From contig CAZTJO010000001.1 of NCBI GenBank assembly GCA_964614095.1, positions 62,001 to 126,000 on the forward strand: a stretch of DNA of 64,000 nucleotides, given 5' to 3'. Position 1 is the stretch's first letter; each line of letters opens with the position of its first letter. Under the pieces are notes generated by a model that did no database searches, was not told where the DNA came from, and was given only the letters and a program-made list of their open reading frames with translations. Positions 1 through 7,703 of this stretch are shown in pieces. The translations under genes and the position numbers were made by a program. This stretch comes from CAZWKX01 sp964614095 (GTDB taxonomy: Bacteria; Actinomycetota; Acidimicrobiia; Spongiisociales; UBA11373).

Positions 1-301
1 ATCTGCCATCGATGAGAACCCTCATACAGCCGATGAACTCGACGGTCGTGCCCTCGACGTCGTACCGATACAGCCAGTCGCTGCGGAACAGCAGCGACGA
101 CGGCTTGGGCTCCAGCCGGGGCCAAGGGGCGGCCTGCAGCAGAGCACCCGCCTCGCCGGGCATAACAAGGTCGACGTCACCCACCTCGACTTCCATGCCG
201 AGCAGATCGAGCATGGCGCTGCCCCCCACTGCAAACGGGATCCGATTCGCCTGACACCAGGAGGCGGCAGCAAGAAGAGCGGCGGTGGTCTGAGGATCCA
301 C
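1..301 (-). CDS. Nucleotidyltransferase-like protein, 3' end cut by window edge
   Basis: Only about 100 codons are in the window; the gene runs off the left edge on the minus strand. From a GTG at 301 the frame is open to base 1. It shows GGSAM (residues 26-30) and DVDLV (42-46), the spacing of the GG...DxD nucleotide- and metal-binding motif of small polymerase-beta-type nucleotidyltransferases. The substrate cannot be told from the fragment. The start lies about 11 bases beyond the murA stop on the same strand, with a GGAGAGG ribosome-binding-like run overlapping the end of murA, so the two are probably co-transcribed. The start codon is inferred. Confidence 0.55.
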   Translation of the reverse strand, partial: MDPQTTAALLAAASWCQANRIPFAVGGSAMLDLLGMEVEVGDVDLVMPGEAGALLQAAPWPRLEPKPSSLLFRSDWLYRYDVEGTTVEFIGCMRVLIDGR

Positions 302-312
302 GCCGGGAAGCC

Positions 313-1569
313 TCAGCCCCTCTCCCGGCGCACATCGGCGCCGAGACGGACCAAATTGTCGGCAAAACCCTCGTACCCGCGATCGATGTGGTGGGCATCG
401 GTGATCGTGGTGTAACCCTCGGCGGCGAGGCCGGCGAGAGCAAGCGCGGCGCCGGCCCGGATATCACAGGCATCAACCGGACAGCCGCTCAGCGCGGGCA
501 CGCCGCGCACGATGATGTGCTGCCCCTCGGTGATGACATCAGCGCCCATACGGTTGAGCTCACCCACATAACGGAACCGGGCATCGTAGATGTTCTCGGT
601 GATCACCGACGTTCCCGATGCCAGCGACATGAGCGCCACCATTTGTGGGTGCATGTCGGTATGGAACCCGGGATAGGGAAGTGTGGCGCAATCGACGGGG
701 CTCGGGCGTTTGGGCCCGCGCAGCCTGATGCTGTTCTCTCCCGTCTCGTGTTCACACCCCGCCTCTCCCAGCTTGCGCAGCTCCATACGCAGGTGATCCG
801 GGACGCAGCGCTCGACGGTGATCTCACCCCCCGTGATGGCACCTGCCACCAGATAGGTGCCCGCCTCGAGGCGATCGGGCACGGCACTGTGACGCGCCGG
901 GGCCAGCTCGGGAACACCCTCGATTTCGATGGTGGAGGTCCCTACGCCGGTGATGCGCGCTCCCATCTTGATGAGGAAGGCGGCAAGATCCTCGATCTCC
1001 GGCTCTCGTGCCGCGTTGCCGATAATCGTGGTGCCTCGAGCCATGACCCCACCCAAAAGCAGGTTCTCGGTGGCCCCGACGCTGGGGAACTCGAGATAGA
1101 CGTCGGCACCCGACAGGCCGTCCGGCGCCGAGCCCCGGAGGATCCCATGGGACAGCTCGAAGGAGGCGCCCATGCGGCCGAGCCCATCGATGTGAAGATC
1201 GATAGGACGGGCGCCAAAGTCGTCTCCTCCGGGCAGGGCCACCCTGGCCTCACCACACCGCGCCAGCAGGGCACCCAGGATGAGAATCGAGGCCCGCATC
1301 TGCCGCACCAGATCGATGGGCGCCTCGGGCCGCAGCTCCTCGGGGACGTCGATATGGATGGTGTGGTCCTCGCGCTGCGTCGAAGCCCCAACATGCCCCA
1401 GCACCCGACACATGGTCTCCACGTCCAGGATGCCGGGAACGTTTTCGATGAGGTGGCGTCCCGGCGCCAGGAGTGCGGCGACAAGGTGTTTCAAAACTGC
1501 GTTCTTGGCTCCAAGAACGTTCACGGTGCCGCTCAGAGGACGGCCCCCGGTAACGATGAGTTGATCCAT
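313..1569 (-). CDS. murA: UDP-N-acetylglucosamine 1-carboxyvinyltransferase
   Basis: Cytoplasmic first committed step of peptidoglycan synthesis: enolpyruvyl transfer from PEP to UDP-GlcNAc. The 418 residues match the family length. Lys22 in GAKNA is the conserved PEP/UDP-GlcNAc-contacting lysine. The catalytic loop reads LPGGDDFGARPIDLH, so the usual Cys (E. coli Cys115) is Asp116. The same replacement in mycobacterial and chlamydial MurA gives intrinsic fosfomycin insensitivity. A TACAAT hexamer (minus strand, 1578-1583) lies 8 nt before the ATG, suggesting a leaderless transcript. The gene diverges from rpiB at 1663. Confidence 0.95.
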   Translation of the reverse strand: MDQLIVTGGRPLSGTVNVLGAKNAVLKHLVAALLAPGRHLIENVPGILDVETMCRVLGHVGASTQREDHTIHIDVPEELRPEAPIDLVRQMRASILILGALLARCGEARVALPGGDDFGARPIDLHIDGLGRMGASFELSHGILRGSAPDGLSGADVYLEFPSVGATENLLLGGVMARGTTIIGNAAREPEIEDLAAFLIKMGARITGVGTSTIEIEGVPELAPARHSAVPDRLEAGTYLVAGAITGGEITVERCVPDHLRMELRKLGEAGCEHETGENSIRLRGPKRPSPVDCATLPYPGFHTDMHPQMVALMSLASGTSVITENIYDARFRYVGELNRMGADVITEGQHIIVRGVPALSGCPVDACDIRAGAALALAGLAAEGYTTITDAHHIDRGYEGFADNLVRLGADVRRERG

Positions 1570-1662
1570 CGCACTGGATTGTATGAGCCGCGTCGCCTTC
1601 GGGGCCGACTCGACCGCGGCGAACCCCCGTCGCCGGCTCGATCGCCACTACCCTGCGAACAC

Positions 1663-2112
1663 ATGCGCATCGCCATCGCCGCCGATCACGCCGGGTTCCA
1701 GTTCAAACAGGATCTGGCCGCCGCCATCGCTGCCGCCGGTCATGCGGTTACCGACCTGGGAACACACTCCGAAGAACCCGTCGACTATCCCGACTTCGCC
1801 GCCGCCGTCGCTCATGCCGTCATTGAGGGCCGCGCCGACCGTGGAATCATCGTCTGTGGATCCGGAGCCGGGGCCGCCATCGCCGCCAACAAAGTGAAAG
1901 GTGTTCGCTGCTCTCAGATTCACGACACCTACACAGCGCACCAGGCCGTGGAGCACGACGACGTCAATGTGCTCACTCTGGGCAGCCGCGTCGTTGGGCC
2001 GATGCTGGCCAAGGAGATCGTATTCGCCTTCCTCGGAGCCGCCTTCAGCGGCGATGAGCGGCACGTGCGCCGAGTTGGCAAGATCGTCGAGCTCGAGAAT
2101 CGTTTCGGCTGA
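1663..2112 (+). CDS. rpiB: Ribose-5-phosphate isomerase B (housekeeping copy)
   Basis: Interconverts ribose-5-phosphate and ribulose-5-phosphate in the cytoplasmic pentose phosphate pathway. The 149 residues are the usual length. It has the N-terminal DHAG motif and catalytic Cys65 in IIVCGSGAG, followed by AANKVKGVRC. The frame stays open far upstream antisense to murA, but homology begins at this ATG. TACCCT at 1649-1654 sits 8 nt before it, consistent with leaderless transcription. A second, BMC-linked RpiB homologue (11295-11912) lacks this Cys, so this copy is the likely canonical isomerase. Confidence 0.92.
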   Translation: MRIAIAADHAGFQFKQDLAAAIAAAGHAVTDLGTHSEEPVDYPDFAAAVAHAVIEGRADRGIIVCGSGAGAAIAANKVKGVRCSQIHDTYTAHQAVEHDDVNVLTLGSRVVGPMLAKEIVFAFLGAAFSGDERHVRRVGKIVELENRFG

Positions 2113-2175
2113 GCCGAGCTTCAGGCCCCGCTATATGATGTCGATGCCACCGGCGGGCCCACAGAGGCGTTTGCG

Positions 2176-4656
2176 ATGGATTCCCAGTACATAAACCGAG
2201 AGCTCTCGCTGCTCGACTTCCAAACTCGGGTCCTTGCCATCGCCGAGAGCCCAAACACCCCCATCCTGGAACGGGCCAAGTTTGTCGCCATCGTCTCATC
2301 CAATCTCGATGAGTTCTTCCAGGTACGTGTAGCCGGCCTACGCGACCAGGTTGCCGCCGGTGTCACCAAACCAAGCCCCGACGGTCGCACCCCGAAGCAG
2401 CAGCTCGAGGACATCCGCGACCGGTGCGAGTCGCTGCTGGTGCGTATGGAGCGGCTCACCACGACCGAGATCCTCCCCGGGCTCACCGAGTCCGGGATCC
2501 ATCTCGTCACCTGGGACGGCCTCAGCGAGAAACGCCGGGCCGAAGCGGAGGCCGTGTTCGAGCGGGATCTCTACCCCGTGCTCACTCCGCTTGCCTTCGA
2601 TCCGGCACACCCCTTCCCATTCATCTCGAATCTCTCGCTGAACCTGGCGGTGGCCGTGCGCAACCCCAAGACCGGCGACGGCCAGTTCGCCCGGGTCAAG
2701 GTGCCGCCGCTGCTGCCCCGCTTTGTCCACCTCAGTGGAGACCGGTTCCTGCCCGTGGAACAGCTGGTGGCCGCTCGCCTCGATGCCCTCTTCCCCGGGA
2801 TGCAGGTCCTGAGCCAGCATGCCTTTCGGGTGACCCGCAGCGCCGAAGCCGCCATCGAGGAAGAAGAGGCCGACGACCTGCTCGAGGCGATGCGGGAGAT
2901 GCTTCACACTCGGCATCGCTTCTCACGAGTGGTGCGCCTGGAGATCGATGAAACCATGTCGCCGAAGATCCTCGATCTCCTAACCGGGCAGTTGAGCCTC
3001 GATTCCTCGGGGGTATACGTCTCGAGCTGCATGCTCGCCCTCTCCGGCCTGTGGGCGGTGTACGGGCTCGACCGCCCCGAGCTCAAGCACAAAACCTGGA
3101 TCCCGCCCACCCAGTCGGCCCTTGCCGATCCCGAGGATCGCACCATCTTCGACCGTATCCGTGAAAGGGATCTACTCGTTCATTTCCCGTACGGCGCGTT
3201 CGGCAGCTCGGTGGGGGCCTTTGTCGGCGAATCGGCCCGGGACGACGATGTCGTCGCCATCAAGCAGACCCTCTACCGCACCTCCGATCCCGACGACCCT
3301 GCGCTGGGCGGTGAAGAGTCGATCGTCGAGTCGCTGATGGCCGCAGCCCGCTCCGGCAAGCAAGTTGTGGTGCTCGTTGAGCTCAAGGCCCGTTTCGACG
3401 AGGAAGCCAACATCAACTGGGCCCGCATGCTCGAGGAGGCCGGCGTGCACGTCGTCTACGGCGTCACCGGCCTGAAGACCCACGCCAAGCTCGCCCTGGT
3501 CGTGCGCCGGGAGGCTGGCAAGCTCGTTCGCTACAGCCACATCGGCACCGGCAACTACAACCCGAAGACGGCACGCCTCTACGAGGATCTAGGCCTCTTC
3601 ACCACCGACGAGGCCCTCGGCGCCGACCTCAGCGAGCTATTCAACGTGCTCACCGGCTACAGCCGTCAGAAGAAATACCGCAAGCTGCTTGTGGCCCCCA
3701 CCACCCTGCGGAGGCAGGTCAGGCAGCGTATCCGCCGCCAGGCGGACGCCGAAAACGGCTGCATCGTGTGGAAGCTGAATCACCTGATCGACCCCCAAAT
3801 CATCGACGACCTCTACCAAGCGTCGGGGCGGGGAACACAGATCGACCTCATCGTGCGGGGAAACTGCTCGATTCGCCCCGGTGTGCCCGGCCTCTCGGAG
3901 AACATCCGAGTGCGCTCCATCGTCGGCAAGTACCTGGAGCACTCACGGATCATGCGGTTCGGCAGCGGCGATGCGGCCGAGTACCTGATCGGATCGGCCG
4001 ACATGATGCAGCGCAACCTCAACAACAGGGTGGAGTCGGTTGCCCCCATCGAAGACCCCGATCTGCGCCGGCGCCTCGAGGAAGTACTCCAGGTCTGTCT
4101 GGCCGACGACAGCCTTGCCTGGGAGCTTCGCTCCGACGGCACCTGGACAAAGGTGCCCACAGTGCGGGGCCTCAACGCTCAGGCGAGGCTGGAGCTGCTG
4201 GCTCTGGCGAGATCACAGGGAGCCGAGCCCGACCCGGACGGTGCCACCGACATCGCCGACGTCACGGTGGCGTCGGGCGGAGTGGTGAGCCGGCCCGGCG
4301 GCAACGGCGAGATAGAGGTTCTCATCGTGCACCGTCCCGCCCATGACGACTGGTCGTTTCCCAAGGGCAAACTCATGGATGGGGAGTCGGAGGCCGAGGC
4401 TGCTCTGCGAGAGGTACGTGAGGAGACCGGGTACCGCTGCAAGCTGGGGGCCGAAGTCGGATCCATCGAGTACACCAACACGGCCGGCCGCAAGATCGTT
4501 CGCTACTGGGGGATGCGCCCCACCAGAGGGAAGTTCACCCCCAACGATGAGGTCGACGAAGCCCGGTGGCTGCCTGTTGGCGAAGCCCTGTCGTTGTTGA
4601 CCTATACGCGGGACCGCGCCCTGCTGCGCAGGTTCGTGGAGCTGGGACGCCAATGA
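2176..4656 (+). CDS. ppk1: Polyphosphate kinase 1 fused to a C-terminal NUDIX hydrolase
   Basis: PPK1 reversibly transfers the ATP gamma-phosphate to polyphosphate. Residues 1 to about 690 form a complete PPK1, starting with YINRELSLLDF. His455 (in YSHIGTGNYNP) is the expected phospho-acceptor and His589 (in LEHSRI) the second active-site His. Residues about 700-826 are a NUDIX domain with a perfect box from residue 731: G-x5-E, then REVREETG. In mycobacteria ppk1 neighbours MutT1, a NUDIX plus histidine-phosphatase protein; here the NUDIX part is joined to PPK1 and the phosphatase is a separate next gene overlapping by ATGA. The NUDIX substrate is unknown; oxidised nucleotides or diadenosine polyphosphates are possible. 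Confidence 0.93.
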   Translation: MDSQYINRELSLLDFQTRVLAIAESPNTPILERAKFVAIVSSNLDEFFQVRVAGLRDQVAAGVTKPSPDGRTPKQQLEDIRDRCESLLVRMERLTTTEILPGLTESGIHLVTWDGLSEKRRAEAEAVFERDLYPVLTPLAFDPAHPFPFISNLSLNLAVAVRNPKTGDGQFARVKVPPLLPRFVHLSGDRFLPVEQLVAARLDALFPGMQVLSQHAFRVTRSAEAAIEEEEADDLLEAMREMLHTRHRFSRVVRLEIDETMSPKILDLLTGQLSLDSSGVYVSSCMLALSGLWAVYGLDRPELKHKTWIPPTQSALADPEDRTIFDRIRERDLLVHFPYGAFGSSVGAFVGESARDDDVVAIKQTLYRTSDPDDPALGGEESIVESLMAAARSGKQVVVLVELKARFDEEANINWARMLEEAGVHVVYGVTGLKTHAKLALVVRREAGKLVRYSHIGTGNYNPKTARLYEDLGLFTTDEALGADLSELFNVLTGYSRQKKYRKLLVAPTTLRRQVRQRIRRQADAENGCIVWKLNHLIDPQIIDDLYQASGRGTQIDLIVRGNCSIRPGVPGLSENIRVRSIVGKYLEHSRIMRFGSGDAAEYLIGSADMMQRNLNNRVESVAPIEDPDLRRRLEEVLQVCLADDSLAWELRSDGTWTKVPTVRGLNAQARLELLALARSQGAEPDPDGATDIADVTVASGGVVSRPGGNGEIEVLIVHRPAHDDWSFPKGKLMDGESEAEAALREVREETGYRCKLGAEVGSIEYTNTAGRKIVRYWGMRPTRGKFTPNDEVDEARWLPVGEALSLLTYTRDRALLRRFVELGRQ

Positions 4657-5111
4657 TCCTGGTGGTCAGGCACGCCGATGCCGGCGACAGGGCCGAGTGG
4701 GCCGACGTGGATTCCCTGCGGCCGCTGACGGAGCTGGGGCACCGGCAGGCCGCAGCCCTGGCTCGACGCCTGTCGGCGCCGAAAGTGCGCCAAATCCTCT
4801 CCAGCCCGGCGGTTCGCTGCGTGGAGACGGTGCTGCCTCTTGCCGCCGCGGCCGGCCTCGAGGTGATCACCGAGCACACGCTGGCGGAGGGAACGGCACC
4901 CGCTCTGGTCGACGGTCTCGTCGCCGGCCTCGATTCCGGAACGGTGCTCTGCAGCCACGGCGACATCATCGGCAACCTCATTGGCTCCTTGGCAGCACGG
5001 GGTGTTCCACTCGATGGCCGGCTGTTTTGGCCAAAAGCCTCCACGTGGGTTCTGTCCAGCAAGGGCTACAGCATTGGGGCTGCCCGCCTCGTGCCGCCAC
5101 CAGACGTGTAG
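4653..5111 (+). CDS. SixA-like histidine phosphatase
   Basis: A 152-residue histidine phosphatase (phosphoglycerate-mutase superfamily, SixA type). The N-terminal VVRHADAG contains the phospho-acceptor His, and CSHGD near residue 95 provides the second active-site His. The ATG overlaps the stop of the PPK1-NUDIX gene as ATGA, implying translational coupling. In mycobacterial MutT1 an equivalent domain is fused behind a NUDIX domain, so this protein may finish the NUDIX reaction in trans by removing phosphate from its product. That role is inference from context. An upstream in-frame start inside ppk1 is possible but would add unrelated residues. Confidence 0.82.
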   Translation: MILVVRHADAGDRAEWADVDSLRPLTELGHRQAAALARRLSAPKVRQILSSPAVRCVETVLPLAAAAGLEVITEHTLAEGTAPALVDGLVAGLDSGTVLCSHGDIIGNLIGSLAARGVPLDGRLFWPKASTWVLSSKGYSIGAARLVPPPDV

Positions 5112-5155
5112 CGGCACCCCGGGGTCATACAGCACCAGGCCTAGGCTGTCCAGTC

Positions 5156-5860
5156 ATGCGGATTCGAGTATTCAGAGACGTCGAGAAGCTGGCTGCGGCC
5201 GCCGCCGATGAGAGCGCCCGCTGGCTGCGCTTCGACCTCCCCCACCCCACCATCGGTCTCTCCGGTGGCAATACGCCGCGCCGGACCTATGAACGGCTTC
5301 GAACCACCCCGGTGCCATGGAAAGAGACTCATCTCTGGATGGTTGATGAACGTCATGTGCCGCTCAACGACCCAGAGAACAACGGAAGGATGGTTGCTGC
5401 GGCACTCGCCGATCATGTCCCCGCCAGCTTTCACCCGGTGCCGTGGAACGAAGAGCCGAATGAAGCCGCCTCCGCCTATCAAGAGGAGCTTCACCGCGTT
5501 CTCCCCTCCGGGCCCGGCGGCCCTCAGCCCGGCCTGATTCTCCTCGGCGTGGGAAGCGATGGCCACACTGCATCCCTGTTCCCCGGCACCACGGCGGTGG
5601 AAGAGAGCCACCGCGGGTTTGTGGCCAGCAGGGTGCATACGCTCGCAGCGTGGCGCCTCACCGCCACCCTTCCCCTTCTCGTGGCGGCACGACGCACCAT
5701 CTTCCTCGTTGCCGGTGCGGAGAAGGCCGACATCGTCGCCGGAATCCTTGAGGGCAAAGTCGATTGTCCTGCAGCCCGGGTGAGTCGGTCGGCACGCGAC
5801 GTGGTGTGGATGCTTGACCGTGCCGCTGCTTCACACCTCAGCCTTGCCGGCTTCTCCTAG
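5156..5860 (+). CDS. pgl: 6-phosphogluconolactonase
   Basis: Hydrolyses 6-phosphoglucono-1,5-lactone in the oxidative pentose phosphate pathway. The 234 residues fit the family. It has TIGLSGGNTP near residue 38, WMVDERHVP near 62, and LLGVGSDGHTASLFPG near 125, all standard NagB/Pgl-fold signatures. TAGGCT at 5142-5147 lies 8 nt before the ATG, suggesting a leaderless transcript separate from the ppk1 operon. Its TAG stop overlaps the stop of the converging lipoprotein gene inside one CTAG tetranucleotide. Confidence 0.93.
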   Translation: MRIRVFRDVEKLAAAAADESARWLRFDLPHPTIGLSGGNTPRRTYERLRTTPVPWKETHLWMVDERHVPLNDPENNGRMVAAALADHVPASFHPVPWNEEPNEAASAYQEELHRVLPSGPGGPQPGLILLGVGSDGHTASLFPGTTAVEESHRGFVASRVHTLAAWRLTATLPLLVAARRTIFLVAGAEKADIVAGILEGKVDCPAARVSRSARDVVWMLDRAAASHLSLAGFS

Positions 5861-6258
5861 GAGCCGATCTGCAGAAGCTGTTCCAGGTAGAGCCGAGCCA
5901 CAAGATTCTCCGCTTCGAGCTCAGCGGCCTGCTCAATGATGCCGGCCTGGATCTCCAGCACGTCGCAGCCGGCCTCGGTGATGGCCTGGTCCAGCTCTTC
6001 ACCGCGCTGCTCGAGAGCCACCAGCTCGTTCGGCCACAGAGCCCGGTCCGAGAGCTGGGACGGGCTCACGTTCTCAAGAGCATTCACAAACTCGATGAGC
6101 ATCTCACCAGCGTCTTGGGAGATCTGAGCGCAGCGCACCTCGGGATCGATCGTTGTGGTGGGCCCGGGAACGGTTGTTGTCGTCTCGCCGCCATCACAGG
6201 CGGCAAGAACAACGGCCAGGACCAGAACGATTGTGCGCTTCACCGTGGAGAGGAGCAT
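5857..6258 (-). CDS. Small lipoprotein of unknown function
   Basis: A 133-residue secreted lipoprotein. Residues 4-20 form a basic then hydrophobic signal peptide ending in the lipobox VLAAC, followed by a Thr-rich linker (TTTTVPGPTTT). The mature part is acidic and mostly helical by appearance, with two further Cys (in RCAQ and GCDV) that could form a disulfide outside the membrane. I do not recognise a family. The gene converges on pgl with a 4-bp overlap at CTAG. Confidence 0.7.
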   Translation of the reverse strand: MLLSTVKRTIVLVLAVVLAACDGGETTTTVPGPTTTIDPEVRCAQISQDAGEMLIEFVNALENVSPSQLSDRALWPNELVALEQRGEELDQAITEAGCDVLEIQAGIIEQAAELEAENLVARLYLEQLLQIGS

Positions 6259-6282
6259 AACGATCCTCGCCGCGCTCGCCGG

Positions 6283-6411
6283 CTAGCCGGTCTTCCCTCC
6301 TGCCGCAACAATGTCGATCCCCGCAGAGGCACCAATCCGAGTGGCCCCCACCGCGATCATGGCCAGAGCGTCGGAGCGGTTACGGATCCCGCCCAAGGCC
6401 TTGACCCCAAG
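6283..6411 (-). pseudogene. 3' remnant of a deoC gene
   Basis: On the minus strand the bases before a TAG at 6283-6285 encode about 43 residues that match the C-terminus of the intact BMC deoC. GVKALGGIR parallels GVKASGGIR, and GATRIGASAGIDIV parallels GATRIGASAGIEIV. This covers the second active-site Lys region and the phosphate-binding end of the DERA barrel. Upstream the frame hits a TGA at 6460-6462 with no start and no further aldolase sequence, so the first 200 or more codons are missing. It sits just outside the downstream end of the BMC operon in the same orientation, which suggests deletion or recombination between two deoC copies. Confidence 0.75.
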
Positions 6412-6553
6412 GGGCCCGTTGTCTCGCGCAGGTGACTGCCAGCAAGCCGGCCGTGGCCGTCATTGCTTCCCGTCGCGGTCACAGGCGGAGATCGGCTGCA
6501 CCAGCACGACGAGCACGGCTTGCCTGCCCGCGGCAAGGATGCCCGGACCGCGG

Positions 6554-6844
6554 TCAGACCACCTCGTGGGACTCTCCGTCGACCAGCAACTCGTCGACGA
6601 TCCCCACGATGACCGCGCGGATCGGCGCCGTGGGATCGGAGACCACCTGGCGTGCCGCGTTGCCCTCGTCGATGATCAGCACGGTCTCCCCGTACCCGGC
6701 ATCGACCGAATCGACGCAGATGAGGTAGTCGCCGGTATCCCGGCCGTCGGCATCGAGCAGATCACACATGAGCAAGCGGCGGTGGTCGTAGACCGGGGCA
6801 CTGATGGTGGAGATCACGGTGCCGGACACGCGTCCGATCTTCAC
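6554..6844 (-). CDS. BMC-P (EutN/CcmL) pentameric vertex protein, copy 3
   Basis: A 96-residue EutN/CcmL-family protein; such pentamers cap the vertices of the microcompartment shell. It begins MKIGRVSGTV and has the family pattern of a central DxxGxxxG loop with later DAGYGETVLI and GNAARQV. It is the last intact gene of the BMC operon, and its ATG overlaps the previous stop as ATGA. It is the most divergent of the three BMC-P copies here. Beyond its stop come about 120 bp without a clear gene and then the deoC remnant. Confidence 0.9.
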   Translation of the reverse strand: MKIGRVSGTVISTISAPVYDHRRLLMCDLLDADGRDTGDYLICVDSVDAGYGETVLIIDEGNAARQVVSDPTAPIRAVIVGIVDELLVDGESHEVV

Positions 6845-7110
6845 GATCGCTCCACGTGGTCGACGATCCCCACGACGGCATGATCGACCGGGACGAACGG
6901 ATCGGGCATCGCCAGCGCGGCCTCCCGGCTCCCCACGATGTAAACCATCTCCCCAGGGCCGGCCATGTGCACTCCGTCGCCGGCCACCACCTGGCGCCCG
7001 ACCGGGTTCCGATCGCGATCCAGCGGCTGCACTACCAGGAAGCGGACCCCTGCCAAACCCTCACACTTAACCGTGGCGACGACGGTCCCGGTGACCCTAG
7101 CGAGCTGCAT
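6841..7110 (-). CDS. BMC-P (EutN/CcmL) pentameric vertex protein, copy 2
   Basis: An 89-residue EutN/CcmL-family shell vertex protein. I place the start at the ATG giving MQLARVTGTVVATV because an AGGAGG stands five bases upstream and family homology begins there; an in-frame start at 7164 would add an unrelated basic extension. It contains FLVVQPLDRD and GPGEMVYIVGSREAA, the expected pentamer-core strands. It overlaps the end of the upstream BMC-T gene by 14 bp and the next BMC-P gene by 4 bp, so all three are probably translationally coupled. Confidence 0.9.
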   Translation of the reverse strand: MQLARVTGTVVATVKCEGLAGVRFLVVQPLDRDRNPVGRQVVAGDGVHMAGPGEMVYIVGSREAALAMPDPFVPVDHAVVGIVDHVERS

Positions 7111-7702
7111 CCGGGCCTCCTCCCTTCCGGCCGGCCCGCGGCCCGAAGCGGGCATCGCCCTCAAGGTTCTCGGTCATCTCGGGGTGCAGGCTGGGGATGA
7201 CCGACGCCCGCACCAAATGGCCCTGCGGCACCCGTCCGGCGCCGATCTCCACCGCGGCCTCGACGTCGGGGACCTCGCCCCCGAACAACACATAGCCCTT
7301 GCCGCCCAGGCCGTCGGCCATACGCAGCTCCACGATGACGACATCGGCCCCCTTGACGCCCCCGTCGGCGGCCTCCAGTATCGAGGCCACCGAGGTGGTC
7401 TCCACAACCCCCAGGGCCTCAATAGCACCGACAATGGTGGTCCCCCGCACCGCCGCCACCACGCCGGGATGGACGTCGGGGAGGAACACGATGTCGAGCA
7501 TCGACTCGCCGGAAGCGCCCTGCCCGGCGTCGATCGCCTCCTCGACGCTGGCGGTGTCGCCGGCCACCAACACCAGGTAGTGGCCGGGCTGCACCGTGCC
7601 CGCCACCAGCGCCGAGATCGGGGCTCGCTTCGCCATGGCGTCGCCGGCGACAATGCCCGCCGCCACCGAGTTGAATTCGAGCAGTGCTAGTGCGGGGTGC
7701 AT
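7097..7702 (-). CDS. BMC-T tandem-domain shell protein (PduT-like order)
   Basis: A 201-residue trimeric shell protein built of two BMC domains. Domain one (about residues 1-85) starts PALALLEFNSVAAGIVAGD and domain two (about 90-175) starts AIEALGVVETTSVASI, both in normal, unpermuted strand order as in PduT. The tail (about 176-201) is Gly/Arg-rich. The pore-side loops contain no Cys, so the Fe-S site of some PduT proteins is not expected. Its ATG follows the aldehyde dehydrogenase stop after one base, in the middle of the shell operon. Confidence 0.88.
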   Translation of the reverse strand: MHPALALLEFNSVAAGIVAGDAMAKRAPISALVAGTVQPGHYLVLVAGDTASVEEAIDAGQGASGESMLDIVFLPDVHPGVVAAVRGTTIVGAIEALGVVETTSVASILEAADGGVKGADVVIVELRMADGLGGKGYVLFGGEVPDVEAAVEIGAGRVPQGHLVRASVIPSLHPEMTENLEGDARFGPRAGRKGGGPDAAR

Positions 7703-7703
7703 G

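Noticed and set aside
388..1662. Long plus-strand open frame antisense to murA, continuous with rpiB
   Set aside because: Its translation has no recognisable domain and mirrors murA codons. RpiB homology begins exactly at the ATG at 1663, which also has a TANNNT box at the right distance.
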